64,000 nucleotides of DNA from Arachis hypogaea (GCF_003086295.3 NC_092045.1:92890693-92954692), one strand, 5' to 3'; positions 11,141 to 24,534 are shown, counted from the first letter of the stretch. Notes: generated by a model from the sequence alone, not told the origin. Numbers and translations are program-made.

Positions 11141-12689
11141 GGTAAAATTTCACAAAATACTAATAAATAATTAACAAATAAATAAATTAATTGAGAGAGA
11201 AAAAAAATTAAGAATTTAATATTTATAATTTGAAGAAATAAAAGTAATTAGGGTGTGAATTAAAATGCTTATCTTAAAAGTTTTGGCCCAAAACGGGTTA
11301 AAACAAGTGAACTGGGTCCAAGTTGGCCCAAGCCCTCATATATATACCCACACTTAACACGCATTTCAAAATTTTCTCCTCCATTTTATGAGAGAGATTT
11401 AAAATTGAAAGGTGAGAAAATCCTAGCCACCTTTACCTTTAATCCATCATAACTTTGTTATGGAACTCCGATTGACGAGTCGTTTGCGAACATACGAAAC
11501 TTGTCTCTTCCTCTTCAATTCTATTTAAATAGTTTAGTGACTTGAAATCCCATACTCAATTTTTTATTCAAAGATGAAATCGTATTTTTGGTTTAGTATT
11601 AAAGATTTTTGGTGATTTTGATGTCATAAGGATTTTCTAGCTTATGTTCTTGGTGGAATCTATCACTAATTTCGGTGGGTAAAAGTAAAAAACCCTTGTC
11701 CTCTCTTGGTTCATCAATTTATGAAAAATCTAGTTTTTAATATAGTGCCAACTTGTATAATATGGTGTTAGATTGAGTAATTGGGAGCTTGGCTTGGTGG
11801 AATTTTGGAAAGAAAAGTTTGGAAGCTTGTAATTGCGACATTAAGATACGGGTGATAGTTTTGAATAGCCATTATGTAAGGTTTTATAAAAATCTAGATT
11901 ACTTGCCCCTATGATAAGTTGAATGGAGAAATTGATTGATTATATGCTTTAATAATGATTAGTATGAGTATTGAGTTGGTTGATGTATTTTGACATGAAA
12001 TTGAGAGTGGAAATAATAAGTTTTTGATGAATTGATAAGTGCTACGTGATATTGTGGCAATTGAATACTGTGATATATGTTAGTCCTATGATGCATGAAA
12101 ATGAATATGCTTGTTGAAGTTTTAATTGAGAACTAGATGTATGAATATTGTGATTTGTAAAGATTAGGTCGGAGGCCATGATAGGGTGAGAAAAATTTCC
12201 TATGTGGTAAGTTGAGGTAAGTGGTGTGAAATTTTGAATGAGTATGAGATATTTGATGATGATTGGTTGTGGATTTTGTTTGTATGAGTGTATATGTCGA
12301 GGTTATTTTGAAAAAAATTGATTGAACGTTTTAGATTTTATATGAGTGTTGAATGATTAGAAAGGGTAGAAAATCAATAAAAGTATGTCGAGGGATCTTG
12401 GAAGTAGTATTGGAATATTTTTGAATTGAATTGGAATTAGAATTGGAATTGCTGAAAATGGTTATGCAGAAATTTTTGGGTATAAATGAATTTTTGACAA
12501 AATTTGATGGGCCATAGCTTGGCCCTTGGACCTCTAAATTCTGCGAAACTTATTTTAAATGAAAATTGGGTTGGTCTATTTTATGATATTTGAAGAACAG
12601 ATAAAAGACGATTTTAAAAAAAAAAGTTATGAACGTTTGAAAATCTGGTTTCAAAACTAAATTTTGCAAAAATGTAGAAAATTGAGGTC

Positions 12690-12870
12690 ATGCGTATGCA
12701 TGATAGGTGAAACGGAAGTGAAATGATTTCGTGTGAGTTTCATGTATATGCACAAAAACAGATTACGCGTACGCACAACTCGCATTTTCAGAACTGAATG
12801 TTTTTTGTGCGCGTACCATGCGCACACACATAAGGGAACTCGCACATATGCATGAGGCATGTGTATGCAT
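12690..12870 (+). repeat. CpG/cgtacg-rich block in solo LTR A
   Basis: Worn palindromes such as 'attacgcgtacgcac', 'gtgcgcgtaccatgcgcac' and 'catgcgtatgcatg' are clustered here. The same kind of block recurs at 39570-39885, 52425-52735 and 63700-63960. Confidence 0.65.
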
Positions 12871-13024
12871 AAATGTCCTATCTTGCTGAAAATGTAATTT
12901 TTAACTGTTTTCCTATTCCACTATGCTCTTTTACTTTTGTAACCTTTATTTGAGATCCGAAAACTTTAGAACGAATCTTATTCCTCTAAACCGTTTTCTT
13001 AACGTTTCAAACTTCTATAAATTC

Positions 13025-13222
13025 TATAATGAGTATATTGGATAATGAGAATGAGATGATATGATTGAATGATGAGATTGAGCTCATATTAGTGAATAAA
13101 GAGAATGAGTTACAATATTTGAATGATGAGAATGAGTTGATATGATTGAATGATGAGAATGAGCTGATATGATTATATGATGAGAATGAGTTGATATGAT
13201 TGGATGATGGGAATGAGTTTGA
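13025..13222 (+). repeat. Tandem repeat of about 30 bp inside solo LTR A
   Basis: Five to six imperfect copies of a unit close to 'gatatgattgaatgatgagaatgagtt'. It does not occur at the matching place in the 3.5 kb LTR copies. Confidence 0.75.
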
Positions 13223-14588
13223 TCGATGTTTGAGCTTTTGGGACAGATGTAAGGATTGTGATCTTGTCTTGCTTTCTCCCAGTTGGTATTTAAGCTTTCG
13301 GGATGGGTGCAAGGATTTTGGTTTTATCCTGCTTACTCCCGGTTAATATTTGAGTTTCTTTGTTGGAGGTGAGGATGGTGGTTTCATCTCGCTCTCGGAG
13401 AGACAAGTTGAGGATGAAGGATTTTCTCTATTGTGTTTTGAGGAATGTGGGAAAGGTGATAGGACACTCATCCCTCGATTATTCTCCTACATTCTCATTA
13501 ATTGTGTTTTGAAGGATGTGGAGAAGGTAGTACGACACTAATTCCTCTGATGTTTGAAAGTGATAGAGCACTAATTCTCTCGATGTTTTTCCCCACATTC
13601 TCTTTCTATCTATAAGGTGATAGGGCACTAATCCCCTGATCTGTATGGCACGACCTCACCAGGAAAAAAGGGTAGGAAACTAATCCCCCGATAAGATCCC
13701 CCTGATGTTTGTCTCCAGGAGAAGGTGGTAGGACACACTCTCCGATTATAGACCTCCTGGAGATGCGCAGTAGAGAGATAATATACGGGTTAGCTACTGG
13801 ATGTGTCAAGTTCTGACAGATTAACCGACACGTGAGCTCATGACCAGTAGGACAGGCATACATCATTTGTATTTGTGTGTATTTGTTTGGATGTGCAACC
13901 TGTATTTGGTTTGCCTATCTGAATAATTGTATCTATCTACAATTTGATCTAATTGTTCTAATTGTACTCTCTATTTATCTATTTTTTGTATTATCTTGTA
14001 TCTGTTTGCACAACTGAAAGATCTCTTATGCTAACGTGGTTACGCTGAAGGTTGTTCCTGGTGATATGTAATGATTGAGAATTAATGAAAAGACTGAGAA
14101 TGAATTGATAATATTAAAAGTAAATCTTAATAATGAATTATTAAATGAGTTGGAAATCTATGATATTGAGAGGGGTGATGATTTTTATAAGAGAAAATTG
14201 AGATTTAAAGATCACTAATATAATTGAGATTTAGTTTATCTACCTTGAATCAAATTAGTAAGAATCTTAGGCATGAATTTTGTGTGATTGGAGATTAGGA
14301 TTGTCTAGCGGGTTCATGTGATTTTACATAATCTCTATTTGGAATTATTTCCCTGTTGAGAACCCTGTAAAGGATGTTGTTTTTACCCATTTCAGGAATT
14401 ATTACATTTCAGATGCAGGTTCCGGCGCTTCTCAGTGAGCGGGAGGTTTAACTGGAAGGACAATAAAAAAGACCTTTTATTCTGCTCTAATTTTAGACTC
14501 TCTCATTCTTTTGGATACTCTTATATTATGCACTTGTTTTGAAGACTTGCCTTTAGAGGATTATGATGTATTTTGGAGAGATAGGTTA

Positions 14589-17500
14589 TGTAACACCCCA
14601 ACTTTTGACAGGTCATGACCAATGTCAATCGTTTAGGTGTTACTTATCGTAAGGACCTACTTGGCTCTAGACTCAGATTTTATAAGAAAATATTAATAAA
14701 AGCCTTTATCGGTTTAGCGTGACTAAACTATTAATCATGAAATATCATTTAGTTGCTCGCAAGGTTAGTTCTTAAAGCTATGTCACAGATAACCATATGG
14801 TAGCAGAGACTATCATACATACATATATACAAATATATACAGGAGTTAAGTTTAGGAATACATGTCATCTATCCAAAAGTCGAGTACTACACCAAATTAT
14901 ATATACAGATACAAATAAGGAAGTCAATCCCAACCCTCACACGGGTTTTCTAAACTGGAATCAAACTACTAAGAAGTCCTACCCCTCTAAAAGTACTACA
15001 ACATCAAGGGGAAAGTAATACTACTGATAATCAAAATGAGTAAAAAGTCAGCTAGGTCAATCTTCGGAATGGTCTGCAGCTAGAGCGAACACGTACGGCA
15101 TGCCGGGATCGAAAAATGGGCGATGTACCAAAACTCGAAACTCAACGGACTCCTCTGCCGATCCCATCTGGGGAGGGGGAGAAAGAAAGAGAAGAAGTGT
15201 GAGAACCTAGAGTCCTCAATAAGGTAAAAGGAGAACCTAAGGTCTCTGTCTCTAAGTTGTCGTGAAATAGAAAAAGAACAAACACAGAACACAGGACATA
15301 AACAAATAGTATAGAAAATTATGAAAAGGGCAATAAATAATTCACAAGAAGTTTATATGCACAAACAAGATGATGCATGCCTATTCGAGGCGCAAGCCAT
15401 GAACTCATGCGTCGGTTGTTTATCCACAACCCGACGTTACTCGGGGTGAACCCCAAATATGGTCTCTTTACTATGTCAGTTAGGCACAATTATTATCATG
15501 GGTGAACCCATGTCAATGAGGATATCTTAATATCACGGTAAAAGACAGGCTATCAATTAGGCAAACATTCCCGCATTAGCAATCTCAGGCTATCAGTTAG
15601 GCGGGCATTTCTGCTTTAGCAATTTAGCACAAGGCCCATTCAATATACAATTTTCAACTTTTGTTTCATTCGTTGTTTCTCATTTTCTTTTCTTTTCTTT
15701 ATGCCTCCACATCACCATTTACTTACACGTACCTCCGCTTTACCGTTTTATCATACGTACCTCTGCATCACCATTCAATTACACAACCCTCCGTATCACC
15801 ATTTAACATCAACTCTTTTAATATAAAACCTATCCTTTCCTTTTCCTTTAACTAAGGACATGTATGCTGCCAAATCTGGACATTCTCTTTTAGATTGAAA
15901 TTAAAGTCTTATCGTATTTGGATTTTAATTGGATTTGGTGGAAAACTTAATGAAAATCTGTTGTTGCCCTAAGAAGATTCAGAAAAATACAACAGGCAGC
16001 CCTATTTTTAAAAAATTTATGATAAATCCAATTCTAATCCGATACTTCCAGATTTTGGTGAGAATATACTTAACATCTCCAAGTTTTAGGACAAATAAGT
16101 TTCAGATCCATAGCACCTCGTTTGGTTAATTAAATGTCAGTTGAAAGTGCTGCCTTGTTTTTTTAAATTGGTTCTGAATTTCCTGTGAACAGCCCAAATT
16201 CCAAGAGACATTACTAACTATGCAAAATATCAACAGATATGAAATTTCTACTCCCTTAAAATAGACATATAGATCTTTAAAATCATTTTTGAAGCAACTC
16301 AAAATTCCAGATAAATCAAAAGTTATAGCAGCTGGAATTTGGTACTTCAAAACTAGAAAACCAGAAAATTCTGCAGCAACCACTAAAATTCAAAAATTCA
16401 TATCTTCCAAACCACTTGACCAAATTCCCTGAAATTTTTATGGACAAATATTGACTTCTTAAAATTTGATAGAAAAATAGGATGATTCGAAAATCATGTC
16501 TAGATTGCTACCAGTTTATATTTTAAGTTGCTATCCAATCTATTTAAAAATTTCTACAGCAAGGCTTCTTGATTTTCACTAACCAAATCCGACCCCCTAA
16601 GCTCCTAACTCATACCAATCAATAATTCTCATTATTCATTACCATTTCTATAAGAATTATGCCCTAATTTTGCCAAGAGCATCAGATCCATAAACATCAA
16701 GAATTTATACGATTAACATAACATGATAACATTTTCACAACATTAAAAATCTGCACTACATTCAACAATAATAATTCAGCCACTTAACAAAATTTTCAGC
16801 AGCATCAATCATGTTAACTCGTCATCATCAATCAAGATTACATCTAACAATTACCCATCATTAATTTACATTTCTAACCCTTACCTCCTTTTGAAGTTAA
16901 AAATTCTATTTCTCCTTCTTCCCTGAATCAAAACCCTAGCCACACAGAATTGGAGCTTCGGCCTCTTCTCCAAGGACAAACAGCCGACCTCAGCTTGAGT
17001 AATAGAAGAGTTCTTGTTTACGGTTACTACTGTTCTAGCAAGAATTGAAATTAGAATAGCAGTGATGGAACAAGGAGAGGAACAGAATTTCTTTCTTTGA
17101 ATTTAAAGACGAGGAAAAAGGAAAGTTGTTGGTTCTCACCCAGCAAGGATGCTTTGAAGATTCAGAGTGATGAGAGGTGGGGCACCTTTCTTCTTGATGC
17201 GGATGGTTTCTTCCTTCTTCTTCAACTTCGTTTTGCTTCTCCTCTCTGTTCTTCTCCTTTATTTTGTGTGTGTCTTCGGTTTGAAGAGAATGAGGAGCAT
17301 TAGATTTATTAGGTGGAAGAAAAGAAAGTGGCGTAAGGTGGTACAGAGGCTTCAAGTCTTCTGCTCACTTCAACACAGCATTAACGCACATTTGAGGATG
17401 TGTAACCAGAGTTCCAAACAGTGCTGAGAGAAAAAGTGATTAGGGTTGGGTTTGATTAAGGAAAGCTTGGTCCGATTGAACCAGGAGAAGGAAAAGAAAA

Positions 17501-17796
17501 CCGTGACTTTGAAAGGGAGGAAGGAAAAACCAAGTTAATAGTTGGTAATGCATTTAAGATAATTTCTCTACTAATTCATTACTTATGAGTTAGTAAGAGG
17601 GAGTTAATTTTAAAGGAAGTAATTAACTATAGCGATAAATATCTAATTACTAAGATTCGTCACTCAGAACCACTAAAAAAATTTTAGCACTACGTGTTTT
17701 AATTTTAATTTGTTATCTATGCTATATAACCTATGTGCGTCAGTGAACGTTATAATTAATGAGGAATCACAAGCCTCGTGGGGTAGGGCGGTTACA
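14589..17796 (-). repeat. 3' LTR (minus strand) of the gag-only gypsy-like element, 3.2 kb
   Basis: Plus-strand ends TGTAACACCCC...GGCGGTTACA. The first ~1.07 kb matches 19178-20254 closely, and 16507-16705 matches 20270-20468. Open frames inside it are uninformative. Confidence 0.82.
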
Positions 17797-17816
17797 TTCT
17801 ACCCACCTAAAAAAAA
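17797..17816 (-). other. Polypurine-tract region next to 3' LTR
   Basis: The minus strand reads TTTTTTTTAGGTGGGTAGAA followed directly by the LTR start TGTAAC. The gag stop codon TAG (17809-17807) lies within it. Confidence 0.6.
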
Positions 17817-18961
17817 TTTGTCCTCAAAATTTCGTTACCTCGAGTGAGGGGATCGGTTTTGGTAGTATTTCCTGCATTTAAAACAAACAGCCTTCCTGGC
17901 TGTTGCTGCCCAGGGGAAAAAAATTCAGGCCTTCGTCGTATGCATTCTTTGGTTACATGTACGGGCTTCCCACAATTATAGCAAACCCTATATTTCAACA
18001 AATAGGGTTTTCCTCCATGATTCTTTCCACACACAGTGCATGTCAATTTTGGTTGAGTTAGCTGCGGCTGTTTGCCTAAGTCTGGCTGCCGAGTTACTTT
18101 GAAGTTTCTTCCTTGAAGAGCGAGGTTACGATTGAAATCCCTTGTTAGAAGATTCCTGTGGTTAGTTTGCGCTGCCACCAATTTCTTTACACATTCCTCT
18201 GTTAGTTGGCTCTTGTTAACTAGTTCTTCAAAATTTTCCATTTCCATTCGGCCCACATGATCTAATAGTTCTTCCCTAAGTCCTCCTTCGAACTTGATGC
18301 ACTTTCACTTTTCGAATGCAGCTAGTGCTCCTTGACAAACGTTTGAAAATCGACATAACTCTTCAAACTTGCAAGTATACTCAGTGACTATCATGTTTTC
18401 TTGTCTCAATTGAAGCAACTCTAATTCTATAGCAATACAGAAACACTGAGAAAAATATTTTTTATAGAATTCAGTTGAAAATTCCTCCAAAGTGATGTTA
18501 TCAGCTTCTCTTCCAAGCAGTTGAAGCACCCCCTGCCACCAATGTTGCGCGTCGTTCCTTAGCATGTAGGCAGCAAACTCTACACGTTGTGCTTCGGGGA
18601 CTTGTTGTTCTCGCAGTGACCATCCTATTTCCTTAAACCAGTCGTCAGCTCGTGTAGCACTAGTGTTTCCATTGAACTACAGCAGATTGATTTTTAAGAA
18701 AGAGGCTAAGGTCATTGGTCAATTATCATTACATAGTCCACCTTCGCCTTCGTCGCCATTTCCATTTCCTTGTATAGGCACATGGTTACTTTTAGCTCCA
18801 TTGTAGCGGTCAAGACATTTAGCTACTCAGTTGGTAGCAGCTACTGAGTCACGTATAGCAGCGGCCATGGCGTTTACAGATTCAAGAATAGCCGCTGCAT
18901 TGAGGATAGTTCCCTTGCTTGTTCCCTCCAGTCGATAGCATCTTCGCCTATTCACAGCCAT
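17807..18961 (-). pseudogene. Retrotransposon gag (capsid/nucleocapsid) with in-frame stops
   Basis: One continuous frame of 385 codons from ATG at 18961 to TAG at 17807. The middle shows the retrotransposon Gag core ('MLRNDAQHWWQGV', 'FSTEFYKKYFSQ', 'EYTCKFEELCRFS', about 18565-18305). The C-terminal third has a CCHC knuckle, CYNCGKPVHVTKEC (about 17990-17950), preceded by a second Cys pair. At least four stops interrupt the frame (TGA or TAG), including one in 'FEK-KCIKFEGG'. Most look like single C-to-T changes, as expected from decay of methylated cytosine. No pol follows; the frame runs straight into the polypurine tract. Confidence 0.82.
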
Positions 18962-19162
18962 TTGAGTCCTATTAATACCCAACAATCAATATTAAGGTGA
19001 TCAGTCTTAATATATGAAAATCAAGTATTAATATTACTACAATGGATATTCACAGACCTTCATACAGAATATATTACTAAATATCCTAACTGCATGGTAT
19101 AAAAAAATTAAGAGTACGCAAGAAAGTATAGACAGTCCATCCCAAAGCTCAAAGGATGAACT

Positions 19163-19174
19163 GCTCTGATACCA
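19163..19174 (-). other. Primer-binding site, initiator tRNA-Met
   Basis: The minus strand reads TGGTATCAGAGC, the standard plant tRNA-iMet PBS, three bases after the 5' LTR. This fixes the orientation of the element. Confidence 0.88.
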
Positions 19175-19177
19175 ACC

Positions 19178-20469
19178 TGTAACACCTCAACTTTTGACAT
19201 GTCATGACCAATGTCAATCGTTTAGGTGTTACTTGTCGTAAGGACCTACTTGGCTCTAGATTTGGATTTTATAAGCAAATATTAATAAAAGCCTTTATCG
19301 GTTTAGCATGACTAAACTATTAATCATGAAATATCATTTAGTTGCTCGCAAGGTTAGTTCTTAAAGCTATGTCACAGATAACCACATGGTAGCAAAGAAT
19401 ATCATACATACATATATACAAATATATACAATAGTTAACTTTAGGGATACATGTCATCTATCCAAAAGTCGAGTACTACACCAAGTTATATATATAGATA
19501 GAAAAGAGGAAGTCAGTCCCAACCCTCACACGGGTTTCCAAAACTGGAACCAAATTACTAAAAGGTCCTACCCCTCTAAAAGTACTACAAAAGCGAGGGG
19601 AAAGTAATACAACTGATCATTAAAAGGAGTAAAAAGTCAGCTAGGTCAATCTCCAGAATGGTCTGTAGCTAGAGCAAACACGTACGGCATCCCAGGATCG
19701 AAACATGGGCGATGTACCAAAATCCGAAACTCAACGGACTCCTCTGCTGATCCCATCTGGGGAGGGGTAGAAAGAAAGTGAAGAAGGGTGAGAACCTAGA
19801 GTTCTCAATAAGGTAAAAGGAAAACCTAAGGTCTTTGTCTCTAAGTTGTCGTGAAACAGAAAAAAGAATAAACACAGAACACAGGGCACAAACATACATA
19901 CAACAAGTAAACAGTACAGACAATTAGGAAAAGGGCAATAGATAATTCACAGGAAGTTTATATGCATAAACAAGATGATGCATGCCTATTCCTAACGTAG
20001 GCCATGAGCTCATCCATCGGTTGTCTACCCGCAACCTGACGTTACTCGGGACAAATCTCAAATATGGTCTCTTTACCATGTCAGTTAGGCATAATTATCA
20101 TCATGGGTGAACCCATGTCAATGAGGATATCTTGGCATCACGGTAAGAGATAGGTTATCAATTAGGCTAACATTCCCGCATTAGCAATCTCAGGCTATCA
20201 GTTAGGCGGGCATTTCTGTTTTAGCAATTTGGCACAAGGCCCATTCAATATGAAATTATCAACTTTCTCCCAGTTTTTATTTTAAGTTGCTGTCCAATCT
20301 GTTTAAAAATTTCTGCAGCAAGGATTCTTGATTTTCACTAACCAAATCCGACCCCCTAAGTTTCTAACTCATACCAATCAACAATTCTCATTATTTATTA
20401 CCATTTCTACAAGCATTATGCCCTAACTTCGCCCAAAAGCATCAGATCCCTAAACATCAAGAATTTATA
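19178..20469 (-). repeat. 5' LTR (minus strand), internally deleted and truncated
   Basis: Matches 14589-15657 and 16507-16705. The remaining ~1.1 kb of the LTR is missing. Confidence 0.78.
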
Positions 20470-20617
20470 TACATTAATTATCTACCTTTCTTTGCACATG
20501 TAATTATCTACCTTTCTTCTGACGCGCTTATATATATACATTATCGAGTGTGAGTGATCGGTGAATTATCTTTTTCTTGAGTTTTAAATCCTTTTATAGG
20601 CTTCTAGTATAATATTC

Positions 20618-20622
<5 letters not shown>

Positions 20623-20662
<40 letters not shown>
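20623..20662 (+). repeat. (TG)20 microsatellite
   Basis: Uninterrupted TG repeat of 40 bases near the end of solo LTR A; likely length-variable. Confidence 0.95.
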
Positions 20663-20665
<3 letters not shown>

Positions 20666-20755
20666 ATTTATTTATATCTTAACCTCATATCATAGCACTA
20701 AACTATAATTGAATTATGACATAAGTATAAGGTAATAAATGGTAGGGTGTTAAAC

Positions 20756-21064
20756 TGCCAAGAAAACAAAGGTTGAAACCACTGAATTCAAGAATTGAGA
20801 CTCAATGATCTCACACTGTCTACATAGATTCTTACCTCAGTTACAACGCCATTCAAGAATAAGATCCTTCACTGTTAAAATTTTTATGAGGTATAGAATA
20901 CACTTAATGACTACTTTGTAGAATCATCAGCGACCAGAATACAAAGTCTAAAGGCACAACTGAAGTCTGTAAAAAAAATTGGCATCATTCCTGAATATCT
21001 TAACAAAAATCAACAATTAGTAGATTCTCTATATGCTGTTGGGTACAAGATTTAAGAAGATGAT
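20756..21064 (+). pseudogene. copia gag, middle piece
   Basis: With small frame changes it reads 'WDSMISHCLHRF' and, near 20935-21050, 'TRIQSLKAQLKSVKKIG' followed by a 'EYLNK...LVDSLYAVG' reading. This is the usual copia Gag block after 'W..I...F'. It follows the solo LTR and is cut at 21064 by the Athila-type element. The sequence resumes at 30232 with 'HISAILDGLPEEYT'. Confidence 0.75.
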
Positions 21065-22706
21065 TGGTGGACGAAATTGTGATCATCAATAATGGCACTT
21101 TGGTATGTGCATCCATTAACTCAGCACTTTCTTTCCACAATTTCGCTCAACTAACCAGCAAGTGTACTGGGTCGTCCAAGTAATAAACCTTACGTGAGTA
21201 AGGGTCGATCCCACAGAGATTGTTGGTATGAAGCAAGCTATGGTCATCTTGTAAGTCTCAGTCAGGCGGATAATAAAGGGTTATTGGATTTTTGAATAAT
21301 AATAATAATAAATGATAAATAAATAGAAAATAGTTACTCATATAATTCAATGGTGGGAATTTCAGATAGGTGCATGGAGATGCTGTGTTCCTTCTGAATC
21401 TCTGCTTTCCTACTGCTTTTATCCAATCTTTGTCACTCCTTTCTATGGCAAGCTGTATGTAGGGCATCACCGTTGTCAATGGCTACATCCCATCCTCTCA
21501 GTGAAAATGGTCCAAATGCTCTGTCACAGCACGGCTAATCATCTGTCGGTTCTCGATCATGTTGGAATAGAATCACTTGATTCTTTTGCGTTTGTCATCA
21601 CGCCCAGCAATCGCGAGTTTGAAGCTCGTCACAGTCATTCAATCCCGGAATCCTATTCGGAATACCACAGACAAGGTTAGACTTTCCGGATTCCCATGAA
21701 TGCCGCCATCAATTCTAGCTTATACCATGAAGATTTTCATTAAGGAATCCAAGAGATATGTGCCCGGTCTAAGGTAGAACGGAAGTGGTTGTCAGTCACG
21801 CGTTCATAGGTGAGAATGATGATGAGTGTCACAGATCATCACATTCATCATGTTGAAGTGCAACGAATATCTTAGAATAAGAATAAGTCGAATTGAATAG
21901 AAAATAGTAGTAATTGCATTGAAACTTGAGGTACAGCAGAGCTCCACACCCTTAATCTATGGTGTGTAGAAACTCCACCGTTGAAAATACATAAGTGATG
22001 AAGGTCCAGGCATGGCCGAATGGCCAGCCCCCAAAACGTGATCACAGGATCCAAAATACAATCCATGATCCAGGATGAAAATACAATAGTAAAATGTCCT
22101 ATTATAATAAACTAGCTACTTAGGGTTTACAGAAGTAAGTAATTGATGCAGAAATCCACTTCTGGGGCCCACTTGGTGTGTGCTTGGGCTGAGCTTGAAT
22201 GTTACACGTGCAGAGGCTTTTATTGGAGTTGAACGCCAAGTTGTATCGTGTTTTGGGCGTTCAACTCTGGTTCGTGATGTGTTTCTGGCGTTTGACTCCA
22301 GAATGCAGCATGGAACTGGCGTTGAGCGCCAGTTTACATCGTCTAATTACGAATAAAGTATGAACTATTATATATTGCTGGAAAGCTCTGAATGTCTACT
22401 TTCCAACTCCGTTGAGAGCGCGCCATTTGGAGTTCTGTAGCTCCAGAAAATCTATTTCAAGAGTAGGGAGGTCAAATTCCAACAGCATCAGTAGTCCTTT
22501 GTCAGCCTCCTATCAGACTTTTGCTCAGATCCCTCAATTTCAGCCAGAAAATACCTGAAATCACAGAAAAACACACAAACTCATAGTAAAGTCCAGAAAT
22601 GTGAATTTAGCATAAAAACTAATGAAAACATCCCTAAAAGTAACTAGATCATACTAAAAACTACCTAAAAATAATGCCAAAAAGCGTATAAATTATCCGC
22701 TTATCA
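21065..22706 (-). repeat. 3' LTR (minus strand) of the Athila-type element
   Basis: 1642 bp, nearly identical to 28587-30226. It contains the CTGGCG...CGCCAG palindromes near 22250-22335. Confidence 0.92.
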
Positions 22707-24534
22707 CAACACCAAACTTAAATTGTTGCTTGTCCCCAAGCAACTAAAAATCAATTAGGATAAAAAGAAGAGAATATACTATAAATTCTAAAATATCAAT
22801 GAATATTAATTCTAATTAGATGAGTGGGACCTGTAGCTTTTTGCTTCTGAACAGTTTTGGCATCTCACTTTCTCCTTTGAAGTTTAGAATGATTGGCATC
22901 TATAGGAACTTAGAATTTCAGATAGTGTTATTAATTCTCCTAGTTAAGTTTGTTGATTCTTGAACACAGCTACTATTATGAGTCTTGGCTGTGGCCCTAA
23001 GCATTTTGTTTTCCAGTATTACCACCGAATACATAAATACCACAGACATATGACTGGGTGAACCTTTTCAGATTGTGACTCAGCTTTGCTAGAGTCCCCA
23101 GTTAGAGGTGTCCAGAGCTCTTAAGAACACTCTTTTTGCTTTGGATCACGACTTTAACCACTCAGTCTCAAACTTTTCACTTGGACCTGCATGCCACAAG
23201 CACATGGTTAGGGACAGCTTGATTTAGTCGCTTAGGCCTGGATTTATTTTCTTGGGCCCTCCTATCCATTAATGCTCAAAGCCTTGGATCCTTTTTACCC
23301 TTGCCTTTTGGTTTTAAGGGCTATTGGCTTTTTCTGCTTGCTTTTTCTTTTTCTTTCTATTTGTTTTTCGCCACTTTTTTTCTTTTTTCGCAAGCTTTTT
23401 TTTTTTACTGCTTTTTCTTACTTCAAGAATCAATTTTCATGATTTTTCAGATTGTCAATAACATTTCTTTTTGTTCATCATTCTTTCAAGAGCCAACAAT
23501 TTTAACATTCATAAACAACAAGATAAAAAATATGCATTGTTCAAGCATTCATTCAGAAAACAAAAAGTATTGTCACCACATCAATATAATTAAACTAAAT
23601 TCAAGGATAATTTCGAAATTCATGTACTTCTTGTTCTTTTGTATTAAAAACATGTTTCATTTAAGAAAGGTGAAGGATTTGTGGAATTATTCATAGCCTT
23701 AAGACATAGTTACTCAATACTAATGATCATGAGGTAGAGACACAAAATATAAACACACATATAGCATAAAAATCGAAAAACAGAGAGATAAGGACAAGGA
23801 AGTTAAGGAATGAGTCCACCTTAGTGAGGGTGGCACCTTTTGAAGGACCAATGGTGCTTTTTGAGCTCCTTTATGTCTCTTCCTTGCTTCTGTTGCATGA
23901 TCCCTAGTGATTTTGGTATTCCTATCCTTAGTTGCTTCCAATAATTGTGTGGAGGAAAATTTATCCCCTGAGGTATCTCAGGGATCTCTTGATTTGTAGT
24001 CAAATGTTTTATTACTGAGCTATGGATCCTTGACATGAATCTCTCCATCTTCCATGACTCAGAGGTGGAAGCAATTGTCTTCGCTTTTTCTTCTTCTTTT
24101 TTTTTTTTTTGAGGTTTCTCTGGCCTTAGGTTCCATCAATGGTTATGGAAAAGCAAAAAGATATGCTTTTACCACACCAAACTTAGAATGTTGCTCGCCC
24201 TCGAGCAAAAGAAAAAAGAATAGAAGAAGAAAAAGAAGATATGGAGGAGAGGGAGAGATGTGTATGTTTCGGCCATATGGGTGGGATTGGGTGGGGAAGA
24301 GATGGATGGATGTGAGTGGTGAAGGGGTGATGGGGAAGAGAGATTGAGGTGATTGGTGAAGAAGAGAGAAGGTGAGTTGAGGTGGGTGGAGATCCTGTGG
24401 GGTCCACAGATTCTGAGGTGATCCTGTTGGATCCACAGATCCTGGGGTGTCAAGGATTTACATCCCTGCACCCATTAGGCATGTATAATGCCTTAGCATA
24501 CAATTCTGGTGTTTAAACACCGAAGTGATGCTCA

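Larger units (their letters stand above)
14589..20469 (-). mobile_element. Non-autonomous gag-only Ty3/gypsy-like element on the minus strand, with damaged 5' LTR
   Basis: Its 3' LTR is 14589-17796 and its 5' LTR is 19178 to about 20469, both starting (plus strand) TGTAACACC(C/T)CAACTTTTGA. On the minus strand the order is 5' LTR, PBS TGGTATCAGAGC (19174-19163), gag (18961-17807), purine tract (17816-17797), 3' LTR. The interior is only about 1.4 kb and has no protease, RT or integrase. The 5' LTR lacks the segment equivalent to about 15657-16507 and ends early at about 20469, so no target duplication can be recovered. It sits inside solo LTR A. Confidence 0.82.
11141..20755 (+). mobile_element. 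Solo long LTR (copy A), itself split by a gag-only gypsy element
   Basis: Sequence 11141-14588 plus about 20470-20755 has the same layout as the 3.5 kb LTR at 37985-41508: a 'cataactttgttatggaactccgattg' block, a cgtacg-rich block (12690-12870), an 'aggacaggcatacatcat' block (13850), a 'ttcagatgcagg' block (14410), and an end 'aattatgacataagtataag...ggtagggtgtta' (20710-20752). TGCC borders both sides (11137-11140 and 20756-20759), a possible worn 5 bp target duplication. It interrupts copia gag. No internal region of its own remains, so it is a solo LTR. Confidence 0.7.

Noticed and set aside
17035..17427. Overlapping frames of 68-106 codons on both strands
   Set aside because: Within the 3.2 kb LTR of the gag-only element, no domain; likely leader sequence.
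23301..23696. 131-codon Phe-rich frame on + strand
   Set aside because: T-rich low-complexity DNA antisense to the element; apparent hydrophobicity is only a product of TTT codons.
24143..24471. Overlapping 74-100 codon minus-strand frames
   Set aside because: Ser/Pro/His-rich reading of a G/A-rich non-coding stretch; no conservation expected, as it lies where pol is missing.
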